From Pseudomonadota bacterium (lineage in GTDB: Bacteria > Pseudomonadota > Gammaproteobacteria > Burkholderiales > Rhodocyclaceae): a stretch of 17,156 nucleotides of DNA. The stretch's first letter is position 1; the number at the start of each line of letters is the position of its first letter. The position numbers and the translations under genes are program-made. The stretch lies in assembly GCA_023459095.1 (NCBI GenBank), contig JAEWVQ010000113.1, positions 1 to 17,156 on the forward strand. Reading direction: 5' to 3'. Below are positions 7,470-16,905 of this stretch, piece by piece. Below the pieces are notes generated by a model. That model did not search any database. It saw nothing but the letters and a program-made list of their open reading frames with translations, and was not told the origin of the DNA.

Positions 7470-8654
7470 TCAGCCGAGCACCGCGCGCATGCGCTCGGCG
7501 GCCTCGAGCAGACGTTCCTGGCCGGTGGTGTAGGCCAGGCGCAGGTGGCGTCGCGGCAGGTGGTGGCCGAAGTCGAGGCCGGGTGTGGTGGCCACGCCGG
7601 CCTCTTCGATCAAGCGGCGGGCGAGGGTTTCGCTGTCGTCGGCGAGCGCCGACACATCGGCGTAGATATAGAACGCGCCCTGCGGTTCGGTGGCGATACC
7701 AAAGCCGAGTTCGCGCAGCGCCGGCAGCAGGGTGTCGCGACGCGCGGCGAAAGCGGCGCGGCGTTGTTCGAGGAGGGCCAGCGTGGCCGGCTCGAAGGCA
7801 GCGAGCGCGGCGTGCTGGGCCGGCGTCGACGGCGCGATGAAGAAGTGCTGGGCGAGCTTCTCGATCTCGCGCACATAGGCGTGCGGCGCCACCAGCCAGC
7901 CCAGGCGCCAGCCGGTCATCCCGAAGTACTTGGAAAAGCTGTTCACCACGAAGACGTCGTCGGCCGCGGCGAGCGCCGGCTGGGCGAGCGCGGTCGACGC
8001 GGCGACGCCATAGGTCAGGCCCTGGTAGATCTCGTCGACCAGCAGCAGGCCGCCGCGGGCGTGGGTGCAGCGGTGCAGGGCGGCGAGCTCGCCGGCGTCG
8101 AGCAGGGTGCCGGTCGGATTGGCCGGGGTGGCCACCATCAGGCCGCGCGTGCGCTCGCTCCACGCCGCGTCGACCTGTTCCGCGCCGGGCTGGTAGCGGC
8201 CCGCAGCGTCGACCGGCAGCGCGCGCGCCACGCCCTCGAAGCTGCGCACGAGGTGGCGGTTGGACGGATAGCCGGGGTCGGGCAGCAGCCATTCGTCGCC
8301 CGGGTCGGTGGTCGCGGCGAGCGCGAGCATGAGCGCCCCCGAGGCGCCGGCGGTGACGATGATGCGCTCCGGGGCCACTGCGGCACCGAAGCGTTCGTGG
8401 TAGAAGCGGGCGATGGCCTCGCGCAGGCGCGGCAGGCCGAGCGCGGCGGTGTAATGCACGTCGCCGCTGGCGAGAAAGCGGGTCGCGGCCTCGATCATCG
8501 GCGCCGGGGTCGGAAAGTCGGGTTCGCCGACCTCCATGTGGATCACGTCGCGCCCCTGGGCCTCGAGTTCGTGCGCGCGACGCAGCAGTTCCATGACGTG
8601 GAAGGGCTGGATGTCGGCGGTGCGGCGGGCGAGTGCGGGGCGGGCGGCGGTCAT
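7470..8654 (-). CDS. Pyridoxal-phosphate-dependent aminotransferase, class I/II
   Basis: A fold-type I aminotransferase of 394 residues, the normal size. PLP ligands are visible: Asn179 (ANPTG), Asp207 and Tyr210 (LLVDEIYQGL), and the Schiff-base Lys242 in VVNSFSKYFGMTGWRLGW, with Arg250 just after. The N-terminal segment IQPFHVMELLRRAHELEAQG followed by HMEVGEPDFPTP is typical of the aspartate/alanine/aromatic group. The substrate cannot be fixed from sequence; transamination of alanine, aspartate or an aromatic amino acid are all possible. The ATG at 8654 has AGGAG (8665-8661 on the minus strand) six bases upstream. The upstream minus-strand gene pckG ends in a terminator, so this gene is likely transcribed mostly on its own. 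Confidence 0.9.
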   Translation of the reverse strand: MTAARPALARRTADIQPFHVMELLRRAHELEAQGRDVIHMEVGEPDFPTPAPMIEAATRFLASGDVHYTAALGLPRLREAIARFYHERFGAAVAPERIIVTAGASGALMLALAATTDPGDEWLLPDPGYPSNRHLVRSFEGVARALPVDAAGRYQPGAEQVDAAWSERTRGLMVATPANPTGTLLDAGELAALHRCTHARGGLLLVDEIYQGLTYGVAASTALAQPALAAADDVFVVNSFSKYFGMTGWRLGWLVAPHAYVREIEKLAQHFFIAPSTPAQHAALAAFEPATLALLEQRRAAFAARRDTLLPALRELGFGIATEPQGAFYIYADVSALADDSETLARRLIEEAGVATTPGLDFGHHLPRRHLRLAYTTGQERLLEAAERMRAVLG

Positions 8655-8674
8655 GGCGGGCTCCTGAAAGCGGC

Positions 8675-8709
8675 TGAAAAAGACAAAGCGCCGGCGAGGC
8701 GGCGCTTTG
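8675..8709 (-). terminator. Intrinsic terminator of pckG
   Basis: On the minus strand CAAAGCGCC (8709-8701) pairs perfectly with GGCGCTTTG (8692-8684) around an 8-base loop. The stem is followed by TCTTTTTC (8683-8676). A 9-bp GC-rich stem plus U-tract, placed about 50 bases after the pckG stop and before the aminotransferase start, is a standard intrinsic terminator. Confidence 0.88.
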
Positions 8710-8760
8710 CAGTGGCTGCGGTGCCGTGCCGGCCGCATGCGGCGGCCGGTGCGGGCAGGC

Positions 8761-10608
8761 TCAGTCGGTGTTGAGCGCGAGCGCGAACAGTTCGCGCTTG
8801 AGCGTGAGCTGCTTGGGCAGGCGATCCTGCAGCTTGTCGAACCACTCCTTGTGCAGTTCGAGCTCCTGCTTCCAGGCGTCGGCATCCACCGTGGTCAGGG
8901 CGTCGAATTCGGCCTTGGTGACGTCGGAGCCGCTCCAGTCGATGTCCTCGAACTTCGGCATCCAGCCCAGCGTGGTTTCCTTGGCGGCGACCTTGCCCTT
9001 GACGCGATCGACGATCCACTTCAGCACGCGCATGTTCTCGCCGAAACCCGGCCACATGAAGTTGCCGTCGGCATCCATGCGGAACCAGTTCACGCAGAAG
9101 ATCTTCGGCGTCTGCTCGACCACGTGACCCATCTTCAGCCAGTGGTTGAAGTAATCGCCCATGTGGTAGCCGCAGAAGGGCAGCATCGCGAACGGATCGC
9201 GGCGCACCACGCCCTGCGCGCCGAAGGCGGCGGCGGTGGTTTCCGAACCCAGCGTGGCGGCCATGTAGACGCCGAAGTTCCAGTTGAAGGCCTGGTACAC
9301 CAGCGGCACGGTGGTGGCGCGGCGGCCGCCGAAGATGAAGGCCGAGATCGGCACGCCTTCCGGGCTCTCCCAGGCCGCGTCGATCGACGGGCACTGGCTG
9401 GCGGGGGCGGTGAAGCGCGAGTTCGGGTGGGCGGCCTTGCGCCCGGTCTCACGGGCGATTTCCGGCGTCCAGTCCTTGCCCTGCCAGTCGATCAGGTGGG
9501 CGGGGGCTTCCTTGCTCATGCCTTCCCACCACACGTCGCCGTCGTCGGTCAGCGCGACGTTGGTGAAGATGATGTTTTCCTTCAGCGTCGCCATGGCGTT
9601 GAAGTTGGTCTTTTCCGACGTGCCGGGGGCGACGCCGAAGAAGCCGGCTTCGGGGTTGATGGCGTAGAACTTGCCATCCTTGCCCGGCTTGATCCAGGCG
9701 ATGTCGTCGCCCACGGTGGTGATCTTCCAGCCGTTGAAGCTCTGCGGCGGGATCAGCATCGCGAAGTTGGTCTTGCCGCAGGCCGACGGGAAGGCGGCGG
9801 CGACGTAGGTCTTCTCGCCTTCAGGGGATTCGACGCCGAGGATCAGCATGTGTTCGGCCAGCCAGCCTTCGTCGCGCGCCATGGTGGAGGCGATGCGCAG
9901 GGCGAAGCACTTCTTGCCGAGCAGGGCGTTGCCGCCGTAGCCGGAGCCGTAGGACCAGATTTCGCGCGTTTCGGGGAAATGCACGATGTACTTGGTGGTC
10001 GGGTTGCACGGCCAGCGGCTGTCCTTCTCGCCGTGGGCGAGCGGGGCGCCGACGGTGTGGATGCAGGGCACGAACTCGCCGTCGGTGCCGAGCACCTCGA
10101 TCGCGCCACGGCCCATGCGGGTCATGGTGCGCATGTTGGTGACGACGTAGGGGCTGTCGGAGATTTCCACGCCGATGTGCGCGATCGGCGAGCCGAGCGG
10201 GCCCATCGAGAACGGGATCACGTACATCGTGCGCCCGTGCATGGCACCCTTGAACAGGCCGTTCAGGGTGCCGCGCATGGTGTCCGGGTCTTCCCAGTTG
10301 TTGGTCGGGCCGGCGTCGTTCTTGTCCTTCGAGCAGATGAAGGTGCGGTCCTCGACGCGGGCGACGTCGGACGGGTCGGAGAAGGCGAGGTAGGAGTTCT
10401 TGCGCTTTTCCGGGTTGAGCTTGATCAGCATGCCGGATTCGACCATTTCGGCGCACAGGCGGTCGTATTCTTCCTGGGAGCCGTCGCACCACACGATCTG
10501 GTCGGGTTCGGTGAGGGCGGCGATGTCCGCCACCCACTTCTTCAGGCCTTCATGGCGAACGTAGTCGGGGGCTGCAGCCAGCGCTGCGGCGGAAAAGCGT
10601 TGGGTCAT
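8761..10608 (-). CDS. pckG: Phosphoenolpyruvate carboxykinase (GTP)
   Basis: Converts oxaloacetate and GTP to phosphoenolpyruvate, GDP and CO2, the entry step of gluconeogenesis from TCA-cycle acids. At 615 residues it matches the GTP-dependent family rather than the shorter ATP-dependent PckA. Signatures include WCDGSQEEYDRL near the N-terminus, IWSYGSGYGGNALLGKKC (217-234), the P-loop with the hyper-reactive cysteine FPSACGKTNFAML (273-285), DDIAWI (301-306), FGGRRATTVPLVYQAFNW and FCGYHMGDYFNHW. The start at 10608 is preferred over an upstream ATG of the same frame (10710), because family N-termini begin near here and the upstream stretch is promoter-like. A purine-rich GAGAGGAGAG lies upstream. 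It is divergent from maeB and has its own terminator. Confidence 0.97.
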   Translation of the reverse strand: MTQRFSAAALAAAPDYVRHEGLKKWVADIAALTEPDQIVWCDGSQEEYDRLCAEMVESGMLIKLNPEKRKNSYLAFSDPSDVARVEDRTFICSKDKNDAGPTNNWEDPDTMRGTLNGLFKGAMHGRTMYVIPFSMGPLGSPIAHIGVEISDSPYVVTNMRTMTRMGRGAIEVLGTDGEFVPCIHTVGAPLAHGEKDSRWPCNPTTKYIVHFPETREIWSYGSGYGGNALLGKKCFALRIASTMARDEGWLAEHMLILGVESPEGEKTYVAAAFPSACGKTNFAMLIPPQSFNGWKITTVGDDIAWIKPGKDGKFYAINPEAGFFGVAPGTSEKTNFNAMATLKENIIFTNVALTDDGDVWWEGMSKEAPAHLIDWQGKDWTPEIARETGRKAAHPNSRFTAPASQCPSIDAAWESPEGVPISAFIFGGRRATTVPLVYQAFNWNFGVYMAATLGSETTAAAFGAQGVVRRDPFAMLPFCGYHMGDYFNHWLKMGHVVEQTPKIFCVNWFRMDADGNFMWPGFGENMRVLKWIVDRVKGKVAAKETTLGWMPKFEDIDWSGSDVTKAEFDALTTVDADAWKQELELHKEWFDKLQDRLPKQLTLKRELFALALNTD

Positions 10609-10869
10609 GACGGGGAGCTCTCCTCTCTCCAGATTTGCGGATGCGGCTTGTTTTCCGGCGGGCGGTGCGCAAGCGCACCGGTGGCTGCGGGGCATCCATC
10701 CTGCGGCCACGGCCTGCGGAAACTACTAGGGTAAACCGCAGTCGGCGAAAGCCTAATATTATGCCACGGGCCGGGAGCACGCGAACATGCGGGTGATTGC
10801 AAGCAGGCGTGTCCGGCGCTCACGTGTGACGGTCCGCACGACAACATCGAGAACACGGAAGACAGAGAA
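10609..10869. promoter_or_regulatory. Divergent regulatory region between pckG and maeB
   Basis: These 261 bases hold no credible gene and should contain both promoters. Visible features are an inverted repeat CTGCGG (10714-10719) and CCGCAG (10736-10741) around a 16-base A/T-richer core, and an isolated palindrome TAATATTA (10754-10761) that could serve as a -10 on either strand. No good -35 sits at the proper distance, so promoters are not assigned. A joint operator for the two C4-to-C3 enzymes is plausible but unproven. Confidence 0.4.
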
Positions 10870-13149
<2,280 letters not shown>

Positions 13150-13156
13150 TCGGCCG

Positions 13157-13241
13157 GCCACGGCCCGCGCCGCACGGCTCTCGGCCGCGGTGGCGCGGGC
13201 CGTGGCGTCCAGGAAACGCAGGGCGCGCGCGGCGCCCTGCG
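13157..13241 (+). terminator. Two strong hairpins after maeB without a U-tract
   Basis: Eight bases after the maeB stop, 13157-13171 and 13192-13206 are exact reverse complements over 15 bases (GCCACGGCCCGCGCC on the left) around a 20-base loop. A second stem, 13217-13226 with 13232-13241, is a perfect 10 bp with a 5-base loop. Neither is followed by a run of T, so they do not fit the classical intrinsic terminator. They may act as U-less terminators or as 3'-end stabilising structures. Confidence 0.5.
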
Positions 13242-13299
13242 CGCCGCGCGCATTGGCGTCATCTTTCGGCTTAGCACGTCCGTTATAGGGCGACCGCGC

Positions 13300-13391
13300 A
13301 AAATATTTTTCAAATCACTTCAAAAAGTCTTGATATCCGATTCTTTTTGTTAAAAATTACAATTAATGACATTCCCTGATCGAGTCCGCTG
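13300..13391 (+). promoter_or_regulatory. A/T-rich promoter region of the PBP7-like gene
   Basis: In otherwise very GC-rich DNA, about 13300-13365 is markedly A/T-rich. It contains TTGATA (13330-13335) and TACAAT (13358-13363), which would be good -35 and -10 boxes but are 22 bases apart, too far for one normal promoter. The TACAAT box ends 28 bases before the ATG. The region is very probably the promoter, but the exact elements are uncertain. Confidence 0.5.
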
Positions 13392-14459
13392 ATGAAACCC
13401 AGCGTCCTGATGGCCGCCGTGCTGAGCCTGTCTCTGTTGCAGGGGTACTGGAGTCCGGCCGAGGCGGCGAGCAAGCCCGCCAAACCCGCGAAGGCGGCCG
13501 CGGCCAAGCCCGCGCCCAAGAAGGCGGCGGCGCGCCCCGCCGCCAAGCCCCGGAAGGCCGCGGCCAAACCGACCCGGGCTGCGACGCGCAAGGTTTCCTT
13601 GAAGCCGAGTGCGGCCGCCGCGGCCGCCGCGGCAGCGGCAGCCGCCGAGGCTTCGCCCGAGCTCGTGCTCGACGCCTACGGCAATCCGCAGCTGCGCTCG
13701 GCGGCGTTCTACGTCGCCAACCAGGCCACCGGCCAGGTGCTCCTCGAGCGCAATGGCCATTCCGTGGTGCCGATCGCCTCGATCACCAAACTGATGACGG
13801 CGATGGTGGTGCTCGAAGCGCGCCTCAGCCTGAGCGAGGAGCTGGTCGTCACCGAGGCCGACATCGACACCCTGAAGGGCACCGGCTCGCGGCTGGCGAT
13901 CGGTACCCGTCTCAGCCGTGAGGAGATGCTGCACCTTGCGCTGATGTCGTCGGAGAACCGCGCGGCCTCGGCGCTGGGCCGCCATTATCCGGGCGGCGAG
14001 CGCGCGTTCATCGAGGCCATGAACGTCAAGGCCAAGCTGCTCGGGATGTTCGACACGCGCTTCTACGACAGCACCGGGCTCAACCCGGGCAACGTCTCCA
14101 GCCCCCGCGACCTCGCCCAGCTGGTAACCGCGGCCGCCACCTACCCGCTGATCCGCGAGTTCTCGACCACGGCGGAGCGCCACGTCGAGATCGCCGGGCG
14201 CCTGCAGCGCTTCGGCAACACCAATTCGCTGGTGAAGAGCCCGGAGTGGGAGATCGCCGTGTCCAAGACCGGCTACATCAGCGAGGCCGGCCGCTGCCTG
14301 GTGATGCAGGCATGGATGCACGGCCAGCCGGTGGTGATCGTGCTCATGGATTCGGCCGGCCGCTATACGCGCACCGCCGACGCGCAGCGCGTACGCAAAT
14401 GGCTGGAGACTGGCGGCGCCGAGCGCCTCAAGGTGGCCCGCCACGGGCGCGAAAGCTGA
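13392..14459 (+). CDS. pbpG: D-alanyl-D-alanine endopeptidase, PBP7/PbpG type
   Basis: A periplasmic serine DD-peptidase (S11 family) that cuts D-Ala-meso-DAP cross-links in peptidoglycan. The 355-residue precursor has a signal peptide (1-26; hydrophobic VLMAAVLSLSLL, cleavage after AEA likely). A low-complexity linker rich in Ala, Lys and Pro follows (about 27-88) and includes twelve consecutive alanines (74-85). The catalytic domain follows: Ser130-xx-Lys133 (ASITKLMTAM), SEN (187-189, SxN motif) and Lys292-Thr-Gly (SKTGYISEAGRC). Length and motif spacing fit PbpG rather than the larger DacA/DacC, which carry an extra C-terminal domain and membrane anchor. The start is fixed by the signal peptide; the ribosome-binding site is weak. 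The gene converges on the IclR regulator gene. Confidence 0.92.
   Translation: MKPSVLMAAVLSLSLLQGYWSPAEAASKPAKPAKAAAAKPAPKKAAARPAAKPRKAAAKPTRAATRKVSLKPSAAAAAAAAAAAAEASPELVLDAYGNPQLRSAAFYVANQATGQVLLERNGHSVVPIASITKLMTAMVVLEARLSLSEELVVTEADIDTLKGTGSRLAIGTRLSREEMLHLALMSSENRAASALGRHYPGGERAFIEAMNVKAKLLGMFDTRFYDSTGLNPGNVSSPRDLAQLVTAAATYPLIREFSTTAERHVEIAGRLQRFGNTNSLVKSPEWEIAVSKTGYISEAGRCLVMQAWMHGQPVVIVLMDSAGRYTRTADAQRVRKWLETGGAERLKVARHGRES
13611..13646 (+). repeat. Short tandem repeat encoding a poly-alanine run
   Basis: Two exact copies of GCGGCCGCC (13611-13619, 13620-13628) are followed by two copies of GCGGCA (13629-13640) and GCCGCC. Together they encode Ala74-Ala85 in the linker of the PBP7-like protein. 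All units are multiples of three bases, so slippage would change linker length without breaking the frame. Confidence 0.7.
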
Positions 14460-14463
14460 GGCC

Positions 14464-14500
14464 TGCGCGATGCGCCGGGCGCGGCGCGCCCGGTCGCGCA
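14464..14500. terminator. Hairpin filling the gap between pbpG and the IclR gene
   Basis: TGCGCGA (14464-14470) pairs with TCGCGCA (14494-14500), and inside it CCGGGCGC (14475-14482) pairs with GCGCCCGG (14486-14493) around a GGC loop. That is 15 bp with one 4-base bulge (14471-14474). It fits almost exactly between the two convergent stop codons. Neither strand has a U-tract after it. Confidence 0.5.
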
Positions 14501-14501
14501 T

Positions 14502-15290
14502 TCAGCGCCGGAGGTAGCCGAGTGCCTGAGAGATTTCGTCGGCGGTCTGGCGCACCAGCGGCGCCCAGTCCGGATTGAAGCGTTCCGACGGCGTCGAGAG
14601 CGACAGGCCGGCGATCAGTTCGCCGCTGTCGTCGCGGATGCCGGCGGCGATACAGCGCACCCCGGCCTCGACCTCGTCGAGATCGAAGGCGACCGCGTGG
14701 CGGCGCACCTTGTCGAGTTCCTTCTCCAGCGCCGGCAGGCTGGTGATCGAGGCCGGCGTGGATGCCGGCAGGCCGGTGCGCTTGGCGTAGTCGCGGATCT
14801 GCTCGGCGCCGTCCTCGACGAGGAAGAGCTTGCCGGTGGCGGTGGTGTGCAGCGGTGCGCGCGCGCCGACGATATGCACCACACGCACCGACGAGCGCCC
14901 GCTCGAGGTCCGTTCCACATAGACGATCTCGTCGCCGGCGCGGATGCCCAGGTTCACGCTCTCGCCGGTGGCCGCGTGCAGCTTGAGCATCGCCGGCATC
15001 GCCGTGTCGCGCAGCGAGATTCTCGACTTGACCAGACTCCCGAGTTCCAGCAGGCGGATGCCGAGACGATAGACCCCGGCCTCCGAGCGCTCGACGAAAC
15101 CGCTGTGAGCCATGGCGCCGAGGATGCGGTGCGCGGTCGATGGGTGGAGCCCGGTTTCCAGCGCCAGTTGCTTGAGCGGCACCGGGTCGGCATGCTCGGC
15201 GAGGACGTCGAGCAGCTTCATCATGCGCTCGATGACCTGGATGGAGTTCTTGGCTTCGCCGGGCGGCGTTTCGATCTTTCTTGCGGACAC
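14502..15290 (-). CDS. IclR-family transcriptional regulator
   Basis: A 262-residue repressor/activator with the IclR layout: an N-terminal winged helix-turn-helix (about 14-75; SIQVIERMMKLLDVLAEHA, then QLALETGLHPSTAHRILGAM with recognition helix 49-60). A C-terminal GAF-like effector domain follows, with LHTTATGKLFL and GVRCIAAGIRD blocks. The effector cannot be deduced. I chose GTG at 15290, which puts about 14 residues before the HTH, as usual for the family. A TTG at 15374 would add 28 residues of basic, unrelated sequence and would run through the palindrome at 15351-15368. No good Shine-Dalgarno sequence is seen for either, so the start is uncertain. The gene is divergent from the antiporter gene, which it may regulate. 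Confidence 0.88.
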   Translation of the reverse strand: MSARKIETPPGEAKNSIQVIERMMKLLDVLAEHADPVPLKQLALETGLHPSTAHRILGAMAHSGFVERSEAGVYRLGIRLLELGSLVKSRISLRDTAMPAMLKLHAATGESVNLGIRAGDEIVYVERTSSGRSSVRVVHIVGARAPLHTTATGKLFLVEDGAEQIRDYAKRTGLPASTPASITSLPALEKELDKVRRHAVAFDLDEVEAGVRCIAAGIRDDSGELIAGLSLSTPSERFNPDWAPLVRQTADEISQALGYLRR

Positions 15291-15350
15291 GTCGGTCTGG
15301 GAGTTTCGGTAACGTGCGCATGGTAACCGCGCCGCCAGATTTCGCCTAAT

Positions 15351-15368
15351 GAAACGCAGGGGCGTTTC
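15351..15368. promoter_or_regulatory. Palindromic candidate operator between the IclR gene and the antiporter
   Basis: GAAACGC-AGGG-GCGTTTC is a perfect 7-bp inverted repeat with a 4-base spacer, about 61 bases upstream of the chosen IclR start and about 190 bases before the antiporter start. Partial half-sites (TTTCGCC at 15337-15343) lie beside it. IclR proteins commonly bind such palindromes in divergent intergenic regions. The remaining part of the gap (15369-15556) is GC-rich with an 8-bp stem (15378-15385/15407-15414) and no clear promoter. Confidence 0.45.
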
Positions 15369-15556
15369 CGCCAATGCCGGCGGCCTGCGTTACAGCCGGT
15401 TCGCCCGGCCGCCGACGGGAGCCGTGGGGGAACGGGCGCGTATCTTGCTGGAGGGGTGGCGCGACAAGCCGGCGCGTGTATCCGAGGGGGCCGGCGCCGT
15501 CGCGACATTCCCACCGTCCCTCGTTTTGCAGGCTTTGCGACAAAGGCTGTCCGCTC

Positions 15557-16813
15557 ATGAGCCCGAACACGATCCAGATTGCCGGCACGGCGCTATTTGC
15601 CACTGCGGTGGCCCACACCTTCCTGACCAAGTACTTCGGCCGCCTCGCCCACCTCCAACCCAGCCACGCCGGGATCTGGCACCTGCTCGGCGAGGTCGAG
15701 GTGGTGTTCGGCTTCTGGGCCTTCGTGCTGCTCGCCTTCATGGCGTTGTCGGGCGGTGCGGGCGAAGCCGCGCGCTATCTGGAAGGGCTCGACTACACTG
15801 AGGCGGCCTTCGTCTTCGTCATCATGGTGGTGGCGGCAAGTCGGCCCATCCTCGTTCTGTGCGGCAGCGGCGCGCGCATGCTCGCGCGCTACATTCCGGT
15901 GGCCGACGGCCCGGCGCTGTACTTCGTGTGTCTGGCGGTGATGCCGCTGCTCGGCTCCTTCATCACCGAGCCGGCGGCGATGACGCTGGCGGCGCTGATG
16001 CTGCGCGACAACTTCTACGCGCACAGGATTTCCAACCGGCTGCGCTACGTCACCCTCGGCACCCTGCTCGTCAATGTCTCGATCGGCGGCACGCTGACCC
16101 ATTTTGCTGCGCCGCCGGTGCTGATGGTGGCGGCGAAGTGGAACTGGGATCTGTGGTTCATGCTCGGCCATTTCGGCTGGAAGGCGGCGATCGCGGTGTT
16201 CGTCAATGCCGGGGTGGCGACCCTGCTGTTCGCGCGCGAACTCGGCGAGGTCGCGGTCGACGTGCGCGCGGCCGGCCGCAGCGTGCCGCGTACGCTGATC
16301 GCGCTCCATGTGCTGTTTCTCGTCGGCATCGTTTACTTCGCTCACCATCCGGTGGTCTTTCTCGGCCTGTTCCTGCTCTTTCTCGGCGTCGCCGAGGCCT
16401 ACCGGCATTACCACGACCGCCTGATGCTGCGCGAAGGCCTGCTCGTCGGCTTCTTCCTCGCCGGCCTGGTCACGCTCGGCGCGCAGCAGCAATGGTGGCT
16501 GCAACCGGCGCTCGGCGGCATGGACAGCACCGCGCTGTATTTCGGCGCCACCGCGCTGACCGCGATCACCGACAACGCCGCACTGACCTATCTCGGCTCG
16601 CTGGTGGACGGCACCGACGCCGCGTTCAAGTACTCGCTGGTCGCCGGCGCGGTGACCGGCGGCGGACTGACGGTGATCGCCAACGCGCCGAATCCGGCTG
16701 GGTTCGCGATCCTGCGCGGGCATTTCCACGACGAGGCGATCAATCCGGTCGGGCTGTTCGTCACCGCGCTGCCACCCACGGTGGTCGCGGTGCTGGCGTT
16801 CCAGACCTTGTAG
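15557..16813 (+). CDS. Putative Na+/H+ antiporter of the ion-transporter (NhaD/ArsB-like) superfamily
   Basis: A 418-residue inner-membrane protein with about ten or more hydrophobic segments. Two half-repeats carry the conserved re-entrant motifs of the superfamily: SFITEPAAMTLAALMLRD (134-151) with GGTLTHFAAPPVLMVAAKW (177-195), and ALTAITDNAALTYLGSLV (333-350) with VIANAPNPAGFAIL (373-386). The TEP and TDN motifs are typical of NhaD-like antiporters. It most resembles proteins labelled putative Na+/H+ antiporter; substrate and coupling ion are inferred. The start at 15557 is set by the first hydrophobic helix and a weak AAAGG (15542-15546). The frame is open further upstream but without membrane-protein character. 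It is divergent from the IclR-family gene. Confidence 0.8.
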   Translation: MSPNTIQIAGTALFATAVAHTFLTKYFGRLAHLQPSHAGIWHLLGEVEVVFGFWAFVLLAFMALSGGAGEAARYLEGLDYTEAAFVFVIMVVAASRPILVLCGSGARMLARYIPVADGPALYFVCLAVMPLLGSFITEPAAMTLAALMLRDNFYAHRISNRLRYVTLGTLLVNVSIGGTLTHFAAPPVLMVAAKWNWDLWFMLGHFGWKAAIAVFVNAGVATLLFARELGEVAVDVRAAGRSVPRTLIALHVLFLVGIVYFAHHPVVFLGLFLLFLGVAEAYRHYHDRLMLREGLLVGFFLAGLVTLGAQQQWWLQPALGGMDSTALYFGATALTAITDNAALTYLGSLVDGTDAAFKYSLVAGAVTGGGLTVIANAPNPAGFAILRGHFHDEAINPVGLFVTALPPTVVAVLAFQTL

Positions 16814-16905
16814 CGGGGTTGGCCGGGGCGCACCGCGGTGGCGCATAATCCGGCCTGTTCCAGGCCGTGCCGTCCGGTGCGCCGCGTTTTCCCCGAGGTT
16901 TTCCC
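16814..16905 (+). promoter_or_regulatory. Possible promoter before the last, partial gene
   Basis: CATAAT (16844-16849) resembles a -10 box and lies 56 bases before the GTG start. TTGGCC at 16819-16824 could be a poor -35 with a 19-base spacer. The palindrome CACCGCGGTG (16831-16840) lies between them. No terminator is visible for the antiporter gene, so read-through is also possible. Confidence 0.3.

Noticed and set aside
8707..10734. 675-codon plus-strand frame antisense to pckG
   Set aside because: It mirrors pckG over its full length, and its Gly/Ala/Val/His/Asp-rich translation resembles no family. Long antisense frames are normal at this GC content.
15291..15374. Longer IclR-family protein from TTG at 15374
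   Set aside because: The extra 28 residues have no family counterpart and would make the palindrome at 15351-15368 coding. A rare start codon without a ribosome-binding site is less likely than the GTG at 15290.
15369..15556. Ion-sensing riboswitch before the antiporter
   Set aside because: Leaders of Na+ or Li+ transporter genes can carry riboswitches, and one 8-bp stem is present here. I cannot match any known consensus, so I do not claim one; an Rfam scan would decide.
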